DNA of 64,000 bases, from contig JABVXV010000109.1 of the NCBI GenBank assembly GCA_013365325.1, positions 119,299 to 183,298 on the forward strand, given 5' to 3'. Numbering within the stretch: the stretch's first letter is position 1; each line of letters starts with the position of its first letter. Of the stretch, positions 24,811 to 48,975 are shown in pieces. Below the pieces are notes generated by a model. That model was not told the origin of the DNA. It ran no database searches and was given only the letters and a program-made list of their open reading frames with translations. The position numbers and the translations under genes are program-made. This stretch comes from Dipetalonema caudispina. Lineage: Eukaryota > Nematoda > Chromadorea > Rhabditida > Onchocercidae.

Positions 24811-27800
24811 TTGCTATTACCATCCATCTTTTACTACTGGTGAATCGCTGAACTGCTCAAATTGATATTACTCAATTTTTCAAATATGATTCCATGTGGC
24901 AAATTTTTAAATTTTGAACGTTTTTGAAAGTTCAATTTTTCTTTTTTTTTGAAAATTCAATGTTTTGTAAAATAAATGGAAAAAGGTGAGAATTTGTGAA
25001 CTTTTCATAACTACAGTGAATTTTTTTTTTTTCGATTTTCGTTGAGATAAATTGCAATGAATTTTTAAACTTTATTTAATAGGTCATTCTTCAGATGCAT
25101 TTCTATCGAAAAAGCTAACGTTGAATTATTATTGTAGAAAATATCTCAAAGTTCTACAGTCAACTGAATAGAGTATATAGTATTAAAAAAATGGATTATC
25201 AGTTAATTTCGAGATTTTTTTTTAATATCGTATAGAAATCTGAATCTTTGATGTTAATTTGGATTTGAATGAAGAATTCATTGGATCATATTTTATGGAC
25301 ATTTATTTTGGCACATATCATTCCATGAATTTTTTTTTTTTTATTGTTTCAAGGAATTATGTTTGTAATTATTGATAGGTCACTTAATGTTTGAAGTCAA
25401 TTTGCAGAAATTTTTCTCTTTATAGTATATTTTTTCTTGTAAAATGCTTTTTTCTTCTTTACAAATAAAAGAAACACAATGCCATATCACTTTTTTTTCC
25501 ACTTTGTTTTATATGGCTTTAATATGAAATGAATGATCGTTATGTTCCATTTAAATTTGAAAAATTGATTTTATTTAAAATGACTGAAGGGTCACTCTTA
25601 TGTTTCAATTTCATTTTTCTGAAAAAACAAACAAACAAACAAACCGTAGAATTGGATTACTTCACAAGGGTCAATTCTTTTACAACATTCCATAATTAAT
25701 GATCGGAAAGATAATTGTATTCACAAGGATAAGCACTTGTGAATTATAAAACAATAGTACATGATACAAATCATCGTTTGTGGTGCGGTTTCAGTATGTA
25801 ATGTCGGATTCAAATTTTCGGATTCCATTACAGTAAAGAATAAAAGATTTTATTGAAAAATTTTGTAAATCCGGTTGTCATATATAACACATGCCTATAT
25901 ATGTATATATGATATGATACTAAGTATATTGTTCACTTAAAAATGTTAAATTAAAAAGATGAATTATTTATATGAAAGAACCTAAACGATGCTTCATCAA
26001 TTCCTTCTCCAACATTTATGCATGGTGTAATATTATTAAGTCGATACTAACAAAGAAATAAAATCCACAAGAAGATTTTGTTGTATGTGAAACTCAAATC
26101 ATGATTATATCATTGCATCTTTTAATTTTACTCTTTAATAATCCTTGTAACGAAGAATAGTATGCAAAAAAGACCAATAATGGTAACTAAAAGATAATTC
26201 TTCCTCATTAGATGATACTTAATTACTTGTTGACGGAGAAATTTCAACATGAGAGTAATATCTTGCAAAGTGAGTAAAGAAGAATTTAACTGCGCGATTT
26301 ATGTTTTTTTTTTTTTTTTTTGAGAAAAGCATTGTTCCAAATTCAACTAAGTATGGTATAGTATTAAAGTGTCACTTTGTTTCACATCATCATGGGTAAA
26401 TTATATTTGAATTCATTCCTTTCCACGTTATAAATAACATTATAATTTTAATTTGATTGATGAGGAAGAAAATGAACCTTTTATCTTCCATTTTCTTTTC
26501 TGTTTCAAACTTTTACTGTCTTTTATCCTCAATTTAAAAATTCACTAAATTATGGAATTTTTGAATTTTGATAATATTGTTTGTTGTAATCTTTTACTGA
26601 TAAGTACCAATTTATCAAACAATACTGCCGATAAAGAAGTAGATTCTTTCATTCTTGTTAATCTTAGTGAATTTCCTTCCCTTTTGTCAACATTATCATT
26701 TTTCCTGTTAATTTTGATCCATCAAATTTTATTGCAATGGATCGATCAAATTATCTAATATAATAATTCTGTTACAGCGGTTGTTATTGTTTTCCCATTC
26801 ATTTTAAATAAAAATATTATTCAAAATTTCAATCGATGGAATTCTAACTGGAAATAATAACATGTCAGAAGTTTTGATTGTTTGTCGAGATCGATGAATT
26901 GAAAGGATTTTTAGAGAGTGCAGTTTCAGTGACAATTTATTCCATTCAATTTATCCCATTAGTTATTCTATCAGTGATTTTGATCTTTTCATCTTAGCGA
27001 TTATGATCAACAATTTTGATGCCATCCTAATATAAATATTATTTTGTGGCAGTGTTTTGTTGATAATTTCATACAAATACCGAAAAAAAAAGTTGAAATT
27101 CTGACACTTGTTGTATAACTAAGAGAAATGAACAAATATTAAACATCTCAGAAGATGCGATTTATGAATTGCTATCAGAAGGGAGTGAAGTGCGCTCGAT
27201 AAAACTCTTTCAGTGATTTAATATTTTTAATAAATATTTGCACTAAATTTTTCAATTAAGGCATTCATTGATTATATATGAACATCCCAAAAGATGTCAG
27301 GAAAAGAAAATTAGTATTGAAGAGATGGTAATATTGTCGTAAATTTTGAAATTAAGTGAAAAATTGTAATTTGCATATGTATTTATATAAAAATAAGATG
27401 AAAAGCTACTAAAGAGTAACAGAAACCATTTTTTTTTTTCTACCCCTGCATAATTCATACAAATGCGATTTATGTATTACTATCAGAAGTGATAAAATGC
27501 GTTCGATAAAATTCTTTCAGTAATTTAATATTTTTAATATTTATTTGTGCTAAATTTTTCAATCAAAAGATTCATTGATTACATAGACAAATTGAATAAT
27601 ATTAACATAATTAACTGTTAATTTTCTTATAATTATTTGATTCGTATCGATGATGAAAATAGTCATTTTATGCAATTTTAAGCCATTTAATTCATCTCTA
27701 AAATTAATCAATATATTCCTAATAGTTATCATTATATTATGAATCGCAAATTTTTTTTTTTTTTTTTAAACATATTCTTGGGAAGAATTTTTCATGCAAA

Positions 27801-30800
27801 AGCCAAAATTTTAAAATCAAATAATACATATAAATGTTATTTCATTTTATTCAAAGTATCCCATTACGAGAAAAATTACGTAAAATTGCTGAGGGAATTG
27901 ACAAAATAATTAATTTAAAAATTTTTTTCTGCTCCATTAAACTTTTATACAATGAAAAATTAATTCATATGTTTTCATTCAAACAATTTCTTCACTTTAC
28001 CTTTTTCCTCTGCTGGTAATACTTTACTTTTCTCTTCCCTTTCAACGCTTACATTTTTCAAATATGTTTTAGCAAATGAATTAATTATAATTAAACATTT
28101 CTTCTTCCAAATGAATGATCAAAAACGCTTTGCGCTAATTTGCAAAAAATACGTTTTTAGCTGTTTGATGAAAGAAATTAGAAGTATGATACAAACGAAA
28201 AGATGTGATAGATGATTTTTCATTTCCTAAAAAGTTAAAAAATCTGAATTGATAGTTGTTATATATTAATCGATCTTATACTTTCATACTTTTCGAGAAT
28301 AGTCTTAAATGTGAATTGAATAAATTTTTGTCCTACTTTATTAGATCGAAATTTGGTTTGCAAGAAGAAATTGATAATTGTTAGATATTAAGTCGAAATC
28401 ATTGGCAATGTGTTTAATCTTTTATTATAAAAAAATCACTCAGATTTCGCATATTCTGCTAACTTCATTGTTTGCAACTGAGTTTGATATTCCGTTTTAA
28501 ATATTCATAGCATATATTGTTATTGACTTGTAATTTTTTTTTTAATTTAAATGATTTTGGAAATGTTTTAAAATTTTCTCTACCAACTTTATTATAGTAT
28601 TTGATATTTAGGAATCTAAAAGTTGCAAAAACTAAATACAACTACCGATATTCCAATGTTCATGCGAATTAATGCTCGCTTTCATTGGTATATTGTGAAG
28701 AATCCATCAAAAAAAATTGAAAATTTCGAAGTTTACCTGGCACTGATTGTTTCATCATCCAATAGTTTTCGTCTTTTCTCCATTCTTCTTACTCTAAAAA
28801 TTACCACTATTGAAAAGAAGACAGTGATTTAAATTTAGGTTGAGGACAAACTCAGCGAGATATAGTAAAAACTATTTTATCTATAGCCCATTTTTCCACT
28901 TCTTCCCTCAATTTAACACATCAATTGTTAATTTTTGCAGTTGTATCATTATTAAATTGATTCGCATCTATGTATTACGTTAAAAAATTGCGCGGAAGGT
29001 TTAACTGATGACAATTATTGACCTCATTCAAATCTACTTCATGATCCTTGTCACATCAGTTATTTCTTCTCATATTGCTTTCAATTATCATTTTTATATT
29101 AGCATATGAAACTTAAGAAATTAATTACATTTACAAATTTTGCAAAAATAAAAAAGAAAAGATATTCGATAATCTCTGAATAATTGCAACTTTTGCCTAT
29201 TTCTAGCAAATATTTCAAGACTAAAATATTTTTGTAATTTGTTTTCTAAAAAATTTTACATTTTATTATGCAGTTTTATTTTAGAATTTATTCCACTGAG
29301 GAAATAAATCTCAATAAAATGAATTTTTCCGCACATTGCGAACATTTCTCTTTCTTCTGAAAAAAAGCTTAAAATCTTTTTTTATCACTCCTAAACAAAA
29401 AAATTGAATAAAATATTGGTTGTTGTTATTCTGATTTCATGCAATAATATAACCATTTTGATATTTTGTCACCATTAGATCAATCTGCCAACATTACACA
29501 ATCAACAATTTAACCTTTCAGTCCTTTTGTTTCCTTTATAAATTAAATCAGCTTATAATTTCAGTAATATCAAGATCTACCACCAATATCTTATCATTCA
29601 TTTTCATTCCACAATTTACCTTGATTCCTTCATATTAATTATGATTGTTAAATCAAAGTGAATCCATACATTTGCGAAGAATGCGTACCGAGATAGTATC
29701 AGTAAATTTTTAAATTTTACTACTAAAATTAAACTACAATTATACTTTTTCTCTTTTCTTTTTTTTTTTGAAAATTTTCTTACTCCAATTGATAACTGAT
29801 TGCTAAGAAAATAACTGTTCAAAGTGGAGCATTTAAATTTCACATGTATAGATATGACAAATATAATTTATGCTATATGTCAATCATCTATCTTTCTACT
29901 TTTTTTGGTCTTTAATAAGTTTTTCAAATTTACTGGGAAAACTTTCTGTAAATAACATTATTTCATTCCTTTTCTTTTTCTCTCTTTCCTTCAACAAATC
30001 CTTAAATGAAACTATAAACAGAGAAAAATTATCAAAAGTCTTACGTTGTGATAGCTGATAATATCATTTTCTCTTACCTGTACTCTGTACTTTATTTCTG
30101 TTTCATATTATCCGTGAAATTTCTTTCACATTTAAAGCATTCCCACAGTGTGCAAATTTTTTTTTCCTGAAGTAATAAATAATAGTTTTACTCATTGTAT
30201 TAGGTAAAGAAGAAAATTTAGATAATTGTGTGACAATTCGATTTATTTTTCCAATTATTGCAGTTACTTCATCAAATTGTCACATTACAATTAATTTGTC
30301 GTACTTCAATAAATTATGGAAAATTGTTTATGGATGAATGCCAAAAGATTTTTTACTTCAAATTTTTTTGGGATTTTTTTGGTGCAAATCTCTTTAGTCG
30401 CTTATTTTATTTGATAATTTTTTCTACTCATTTGTGAAGATAATCATTCTCCTGAGCATTCCACAATCTGCAACTTTCTCTATTACCTTTATAACCTTAC
30501 ATTTCAGGTTTGTTTTAACAGTTAATCTTTTTCCTTCTTAATGTTCTCACAATAGGTGGAACTTTATACTTGTAAATGTGTTAATTTTGATAATTTTTTT
30601 GTTAACGATACACAAACACTACATTAATTTTCATAATTTCAACGATCCGAACGACTCAGAGATGCATTCAACTCATTTACACATATATGTTGAGTAATAT
30701 TGTAAACATATTTACAATAGTGACTACTTAGCACAGAATGACATTTTCATCGGTAACCTAAAATTACCAACTGTCATCTGCATCTGTGGTACTAACAAGT

Positions 30801-33141
30801 AGAGGTAGAATGATGCTGAACATTGATAATATCGTAAATTGCATTGCGATCAAAACTACTAATTGGTTTAAATCCATCATTTTAATGTATTTAAGTTTAA
30901 AATTTCTTCTTGCTTGATGACTAAAATTAGAGAGTGTAAAAAGTTATGAAAAGAGTAAGGGTTGATGTTTTGGATAGTTCACAGTATAAATGTTGATGCG
31001 AAATGGTTTTAATCAAGAAAATTTGCGAATAATAATAGTGTTATTAATCTTAATGCTACTATTATTACTCAAGTAATGATAATTTAGATTTATATAGTCA
31101 TTTTAACGACAAAAGTTCAACTCCATCAATTCATGAAATTTCAAACAAAATTAAATATTTCATTCAATGCCTCACAAATCTGGCCTAAATACATTTCTTT
31201 TTATCTTCAACACATACTACATTTGATCTTTCTTCACTAATACTCATTAAGTTATTTTACAATCGATTTTTTAGTCTCATAATACGATTTTTCAGAAGCT
31301 TTCTCCTTTTTTTTTCTTTAAAAAAAACCTTTACGATACTTCCTTTAAAAGTTTAATTATTTAAATTACGATTTCCTTCAACTTATATCCGATTATCCGT
31401 CTTTAATTCTTCATTAGTTATCTGTCATAAATGCTTGTTAATTCATCAATTTTCAACTCCCCACGCATTTCACTTCATCGTACCAATATATTATGTCATC
31501 CTGATTGCAAGAATTTTTTCTTAGTTTCTAGATCAAGGTTGAATATGAAATTTTCCGAGTCATGAGAGGTAAGATTTTTTATCAATGAATATTTTCGAAA
31601 AACCTTTCGTTTCGATGAAAATTATCTCATCAATCCTCGAACTAAAGTTAAATCCTTTTTTCTCGCATTTAATTTGTAACTTCCTTTGCACAAAAATGAA
31701 CCGGAAATCTAATCGAACTATTTCTGCTAGAATATTAAATACTGTATCCAAGAATTGAATAGTTCTGTAATAACTGGCATAATCGGTGAAAAGTTCATTT
31801 TTGCATTTTTTTTTAAAGATGATTGTGATAATTATGATAGTGATAATATCCATCATCTTAGCAAAGATAGCAATACTAATCGCATATTTATCCTTGATAA
31901 GAATTTGTCATTATCTTTCAAATAATACAATCCACAATTGGAGGGGAAAATAAATTTTCTGCAATCTCCGTAATTATCATTTCATGCAGTTGATCCTGCA
32001 AATTTAAGGAAACGGTACCTGGAGAAGAAAATTAATGATTAATTGCTCTTAATATCCTGTAAAGTGATAAAATAACAATCTAATGTTTAATAGCCAGGAC
32101 TTCATCTTTCTAGCATTTATTTTTGAGGATTCAAAATGATGTTATCGGATTCCAATTAATAAGCCTAGCATAAATTACTAGTCTTGCGAAATCGGTAGGG
32201 TAATCCAATGAATTAAAACTTGTGTGCTATTCTGTCAGCGATAAAATTCCATTTAATGATTAAAGTTCAGTTTCAGATAGGGAGATAAAATCAATTTAAA
32301 AAGTTTATTTCAATTTAATTGATACTACTGAATCACTGACTTGATAATCAATATGAATGATTTCGTTGAACATTTGTCGCACATTTTTGTAGAGTAATAC
32401 CAAAAATCGCTATCCCCTTTATAGACTTCACAAATTGGAAGTTGTTTTTTTGAATACTATGATTAAATTATTTCAATAAGTACTTGACTTAAATTTATTT
32501 GTTAAAAATTCTTATTATATAAATATGACAGAATAGCTTTTAAATCAGAGCTAAATCAGCTTTTTCTTCTTAACGTGTAAACAAATCACCATTTATTGAT
32601 CATTTCTAAACAACTTTTCTCATTTGATTCGAACATTTATTTGTGTTATTTGAATAGTAATATTTGCATATTTTAAATATTAACGAAAATACAAATGAAA
32701 TAGGTCATAGTGCTCGCGTGTATGCTATTTCCTACATATTATATTTCAGCAACTAATTATATAATTCTATCGCAACAGTGAAATCAAAAATTCGTTTGTT
32801 TGTTTGTTTTAAATGACAAAAAGTCAAAATATGAAAATCAGAGAGTGAGAAAGAGAGAGAGAAAAAAAAGAAAATATTAGGGTTCAATGTGTATAATTAG
32901 CTATTTTAATTGTCATTACTGTAGTTCTAAAATTTACAAATCAATTTTTTTTTTTTTTTTTTTTTTGCCTTGAATCAAAAAAAGATATAAATATGAAGAG
33001 ATATGCGCAAAGATAACGTAAAATTCTCAAATTTTTTTTCTTGTAATAATTGTAGCAATTTGGCGATATATCTTCCGATAATTCTTTCACCAATAAAGAG
33101 AGTGGTTTATTGCAATACAACGTGGTACGCTGGATCATCTG
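24811..33141. other. AT-rich intergenic region, no gene recognised
   Basis: About 8.3 kb. The left end should contain the 3' UTR of the kinase gene. It holds poly-T tracts (for example 26307-26321, 27750-27767, 32946-32966), a CAAA run near 25629-25644, and a diverged direct repeat at about 27153-27585. The short ORFs show no domain, no consistent splice partners and no coding-like composition. Confidence 0.55.
27153..27585. repeat. Diverged direct repeat of about 125 bp
   Basis: A unit at about 27153-27279 is repeated at about 27461-27585. Shared blocks include ATGCGATTTATG, ACTATCAGAAG or its GCTATCAGAAG variant, CGATAAAA, TTTCAGT followed by ATTTAATATTTTTAATA, and CTAAATTTTTCAAT followed by TTCATTGATTA. 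The copies differ by scattered substitutions and small indels and start about 308 bp apart. Confidence 0.75.
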
Positions 33142-33159
33142 ATGAATGCATATGTGATT

Positions 33160-44509
<11,350 letters not shown>

Positions 44510-47500
44510 AATATTCCAGTACCGTGAAGAATGCATGGTTAATGTTCCAATTTGAGTTTAAAATGGCGATAAATTTAGATTTTGAAGTTCTAAAAACTGG
44601 TAACAAATATAGCATTTGAAATTCGATTTGCATTATCGATCATTATACTTGAAATTAGACTTTAAGATTAATGGTACATGTGGAGCGTGAATCCATGTGA
44701 ATAAATAGCAATGAAAAAGTAGATATCCGAGATTTATCGCCTTATTTTCCATTCTTATTTTACTCTCAACTCATCTGGATTTCTCATTTAAATAAATAAT
44801 TAAAAAAAAAAAAAAAAAAAAAGACGGGATCTAAACACAAATTACACCTTTTTCTTTGTTTATTTTTTCTATTAGATATTATCAATATAAACTGGTCCAT
44901 AGATTCTATAATTTCTGATCTCATCCTTTTACCATGCCTCGATTTCATTTCACAATGAATTTTGATCAAAATAATCCAGGTGCAATGAAAAAATGAACTT
45001 CAGAGGAGGTGATCACTTGTGACAATTCGTTCTTGCTACTTATTGTATTTGTGAATTTTTCCAATTGTTATTCAAATTATATGACAGTTTCTTTAATTTT
45101 ACTTCATACTTCCATGCAAATCTCTATGGAGTATTACATTTCGATAAATTTTCAAAGTCTAATAATCCGGCCATTCCTCTTATACCCGAATGATTTAAGT
45201 ATGGGGGAAATGAAAAAGATTCTTGACCACATGCGAAAATGAAAAGTGATTCTTGATTACCTGCCAAAAAATTCATTCTGCTATATTCAAAATTATTTGA
45301 ATTTGCTTGATCTAAGAGTCCTGAATTACCGTTATGAAATGATCCTTATTTATTTTAGTAAAACAAAAAAATAAGTGATTTAGTTAGTTCAACGATCCAT
45401 TTCATCTGCATGCCTGAATGAATATGTATTTTTCAAGAAGCTGCTAGAAAACATTTTCAGGTAGTTCCCCTACAACACAAACTTTTCACTTTAAATTTAA
45501 AATTTTTCTATAAAGGGATAACTTCGTATGTATATATCTTTGCAACATTAAATTGAATTTGAATATTTCAAATGACAAAATATTTTAATGGATACTTCAT
45601 TGAATTAATTTTTGTCAAAATATTTCCTGTGCGATTACTATATGTAACTGTAGTTTGAGTATTAGGCCATCAAGAAAAGTTTTACAGATGAATCAGAAGA
45701 GTATAAAATGACTGGTGTTAGATCTTCTAGTTGATTTCTTCGATTTCGGGTCTTTCCTTTTCAAGAAAATGTTTTGCCCTGCTTCCGCATAAACAGTATC
45801 GAGTTAAATCATCAAACCATCTATGTTTCGAATAAAGCTTCTTTTTGATTTATTTATTCAATGAAATGCGATAATAATTATAGTGAAAATAGAAGACTAT
45901 TTTTCATAAACGAATCAAAAAAACTGAAGCTAAGAATTTGACCAAATCAGTAATTTTCTGAAATTTATTTTTAAAAAAAGAATGAATTTCATTCTAGGAT
46001 ACCAAAGAATTGTTTCAATAAATCAAAAGGAAGAGAAAAAGACATCAACGGGTAAAACAACAAGTGTCAAACAATAAAGGACTGATATTAGAAATCAAAG
46101 AAATAAGTGAAAATTGTTAACTTTTTGAAAATAGTTTCATTTAAAGAAGGAAACAAAATATCTTATCAGTAGAGTAATGGCTAAGAAATATCTGTCTTTT
46201 TTTTCGATTTGGTCACGGCAACAAGGTTATCTTTTCAAATTTAGAAGAAATTGTCACCATCTTTTTTTTAGGAGTGATTTAGAAAATTATTCAAGTAAAG
46301 ATTTCTTTAAAAACATCCAGCAAAGAGAAAAGCAAGACACATTTTCTACAAATGACAAATAGAAAAAACTGATTTCTGGGAAGAAATTTTCTTAGAACTA
46401 CCATTTAACCACTGTATGTTTAAGGTTTGAAATTTTTGAACAGTAAACTAAAAATAACCCACAATGAGGCGAAGTACATTATCGAGATACTCAATCAAAA
46501 AAAAATACAAAAAGCATATGTGGAGGAGGATAAAGAAAATCACTAACCAAACTATAACAAAACATAACTTCTCATCAAACTTAAAAATATACATGTTCAT
46601 ACAATAATGATAATCAATAAGGCCAAAAATTAAGCAGGAATGCAAAATCATGGAATCCTCCTCCTTTTTCTCAAACACTGGAAGGTCGAAGGAACTCTAG
46701 TACTATGGTAAAGTTGAGTGAATGCAATATAACAAATCATGAGTTAATGGTGCCCACAGGTAACAAATTTAATAAAGAAAACTATAAAATGAAACCAAGA
46801 TACATAAATTAAATACAAGTATTTGAAGGCCTGCAAGATACTGGCGCATAAGATATGATTTGGTCATTCCTCCCCTGAAATTGTATTTACTATGAGCGAT
46901 TTTTTGTTTTATTCTTAAAATGAAAGATGAAAGCGTGGAAAACTTATCTAAACCAGTATTAAAAAATTTCTCCAAATTTTCAGATCTACAACTATCCCTA
47001 ATAAATGCCAGTCAGAAATACAATCAGCCTGTTGAATCAAACATTATGCTTAAGCCAGCTGGCAGCTTTTAACAAATATGAAAAAACGATTCCAAAATTC
47101 AGCACTTTTGTAATTCTAGAAATGCCCAGACAAAGCATCCGTGGGAAATTCGTCTTATTAATCAGTTTTCTTAGAAAAAAAATTCACTAACAGCAGAATC
47201 CTTAATTGTAAACAAAAACTTTATCCTTAAGATAGAAAAAACTGCGATTTCCTGAAATTTAAGTGACTTTAATTCCTTAAAATTTCTCAAAACTGAATAA
47301 ATTACATTTGGAAGGACTGAAACAAACACTATATTTCCCGAATTTCTTAACAAAAAAATAGGTGATGGTGGGACAGTTTAAAATGGGTGAGAGCTAAGAA
47401 GTTGATCCATTATAATTTACTCGAGATTATGAAACTTACTTAACTTGAATTAAAAAAAAAGAAAAAAAGTACGAGACTTTTAGATAATTCAGAAAAAAAG

Positions 47501-48221
47501 AATTGAGAGGAGGATTAACTTGATGATACAATGAATTGCCGAAATCAAGCAACTTCTAGTGAACGAACACAAGTACTTACGAGAAGTGAGTAAAGATGTA
47601 TTTTTCAACATTATTAAAGCAAAATCACTGATAGGAGCATGGAAAAAAAAAGCAAAAATCGTTGGATTCATTTGTTTACACTAAACTGAAATCGAGACTG
47701 ATAAGACCTGATCTATTGAACAAGAACGTTTTATAAATTTGCATGTTTTATTTCCGAACAGTTCTTTGCTGGCTTTTCTTTCCCCTGTCCGCAGCGTGAT
47801 AAAAAACAGAGAGAAACGGCATAAAATATAGACGCAGCGTGCTAACTGTTGGAAAATTCCAACTGTAATCAAAAATTGACCAAATTTTAAGCTGAATTCG
47901 AAATTCAACTCAAGATTTAAATCCATATGTCAATTTGAGTTTTGTTACATTTGCAGCCCTAATTTTTGAATAAATTTGATCCTTAACTATAGGTAATGAA
48001 CAATTATTACCCAAATAATACATCTATTTCTATCGAAACAACAGAGGTTACAAAAAGACATACAAATGTAGTAAAGGATTGATGATAGCAAATTGAAGTA
48101 ACTTGAATTTCCCATGAGACAATGTTCCAAATTTTTGGAAAAATGACAATGTAAAAGAATAAGGAAAACAGAATGAAAACACTACATGATAACAGCAAAT
48201 TGCAATGGAATGGTACTAGAT

Positions 48222-48292
<71 letters not shown>

Positions 48293-48975
48293 CCAATAAG
48301 TAATTCAACTCCTGCATGAAAAAAGGACAAAGCTTGAAAGCACCTAAACATGAATAAATATTCGCCATAAAACATTAATAGCATATGACGAGCAGCAAAA
48401 AAACTCAAGAAAAAGCATAACCATATTAACTAGTTTGAACTAAAATCATAAGCCGCAAACAGCTGATCCCATCTACAACAATCTATTTTGCATCCCTTTT
48501 CAAGCCATTCCAAAAACATCGAACAGTTATCATTTTGCATACATCACATTGATGTTTTAATACTTGAAAGTTCAATGAAATAAACTGTTAAAGCACGACA
48601 TATTCCTTTCTTCTGACAGGCTTCATCCGATTCCTTCTAAAAACATGCCACCAAAAACTATGATAAAACGAAGGTGGATTTCGAAAAATTCACATCTTTT
48701 TTCTCAAATGCATGAAGCCGATAATTCCCACTCAAACGACTGACTGAAATTTCGCGATGGTTTTTTTTTATGCAAGGGGAAGTTTCAAAAACACAGTTAA
48801 CTCGAAAATACCAATCAAAATTAGACAGCTGTTCGCTATAAAATCTGATTCAATTCATCAAATATCCAGTTGGATTTATAAAGTTACTCATAAAACACCA
48901 ATTTTAAAGAGAAATTTCGAAATCTTAAGGATTTTAAAGCGGCTACGGAAAATACAACAAATATTACCAAACCAA
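44510..48975. other. Intergenic region between convergent genes, no gene recognised
   Basis: The 3' ends of the plus-strand PAN gene and the minus-strand ABHD17 gene face each other across about 4.5 kb. The right part (about 48300-48975) probably includes the ABHD17 3' UTR. Other content is AT-rich with homopolymers, including A-runs at 44804-44821 and 48224-48290. No ORF here shows a domain or splice support. Confidence 0.55.
48224..48290. repeat. 67-bp poly-A tract interrupted by one C
   Basis: Adenines run from 48224 to 48290 with a single C at 48254, followed by CCCC. It could be the tail of a retroposed transcript or simple homopolymer expansion. I see no recognisable coding sequence or target-site duplication beside it. 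Confidence 0.85.

Noticed and set aside
26552..26758. 68-aa ORF with hydrophobic end
   Set aside because: Isolated, no domain, and flanked by AT-rich sequence without consensus splice sites in matching phase.
44784..45242. Short ORFs just after the PAN gene stop
   Set aside because: They lie past the stop at 44509, overlap a poly-A run, and show no PAN-like or other domain.
48007..48408. 133-aa minus-strand ORF rich in Phe
   Set aside because: Most of it is the 67-bp poly-A tract read as poly-Phe; there is no domain and there are no splice partners.
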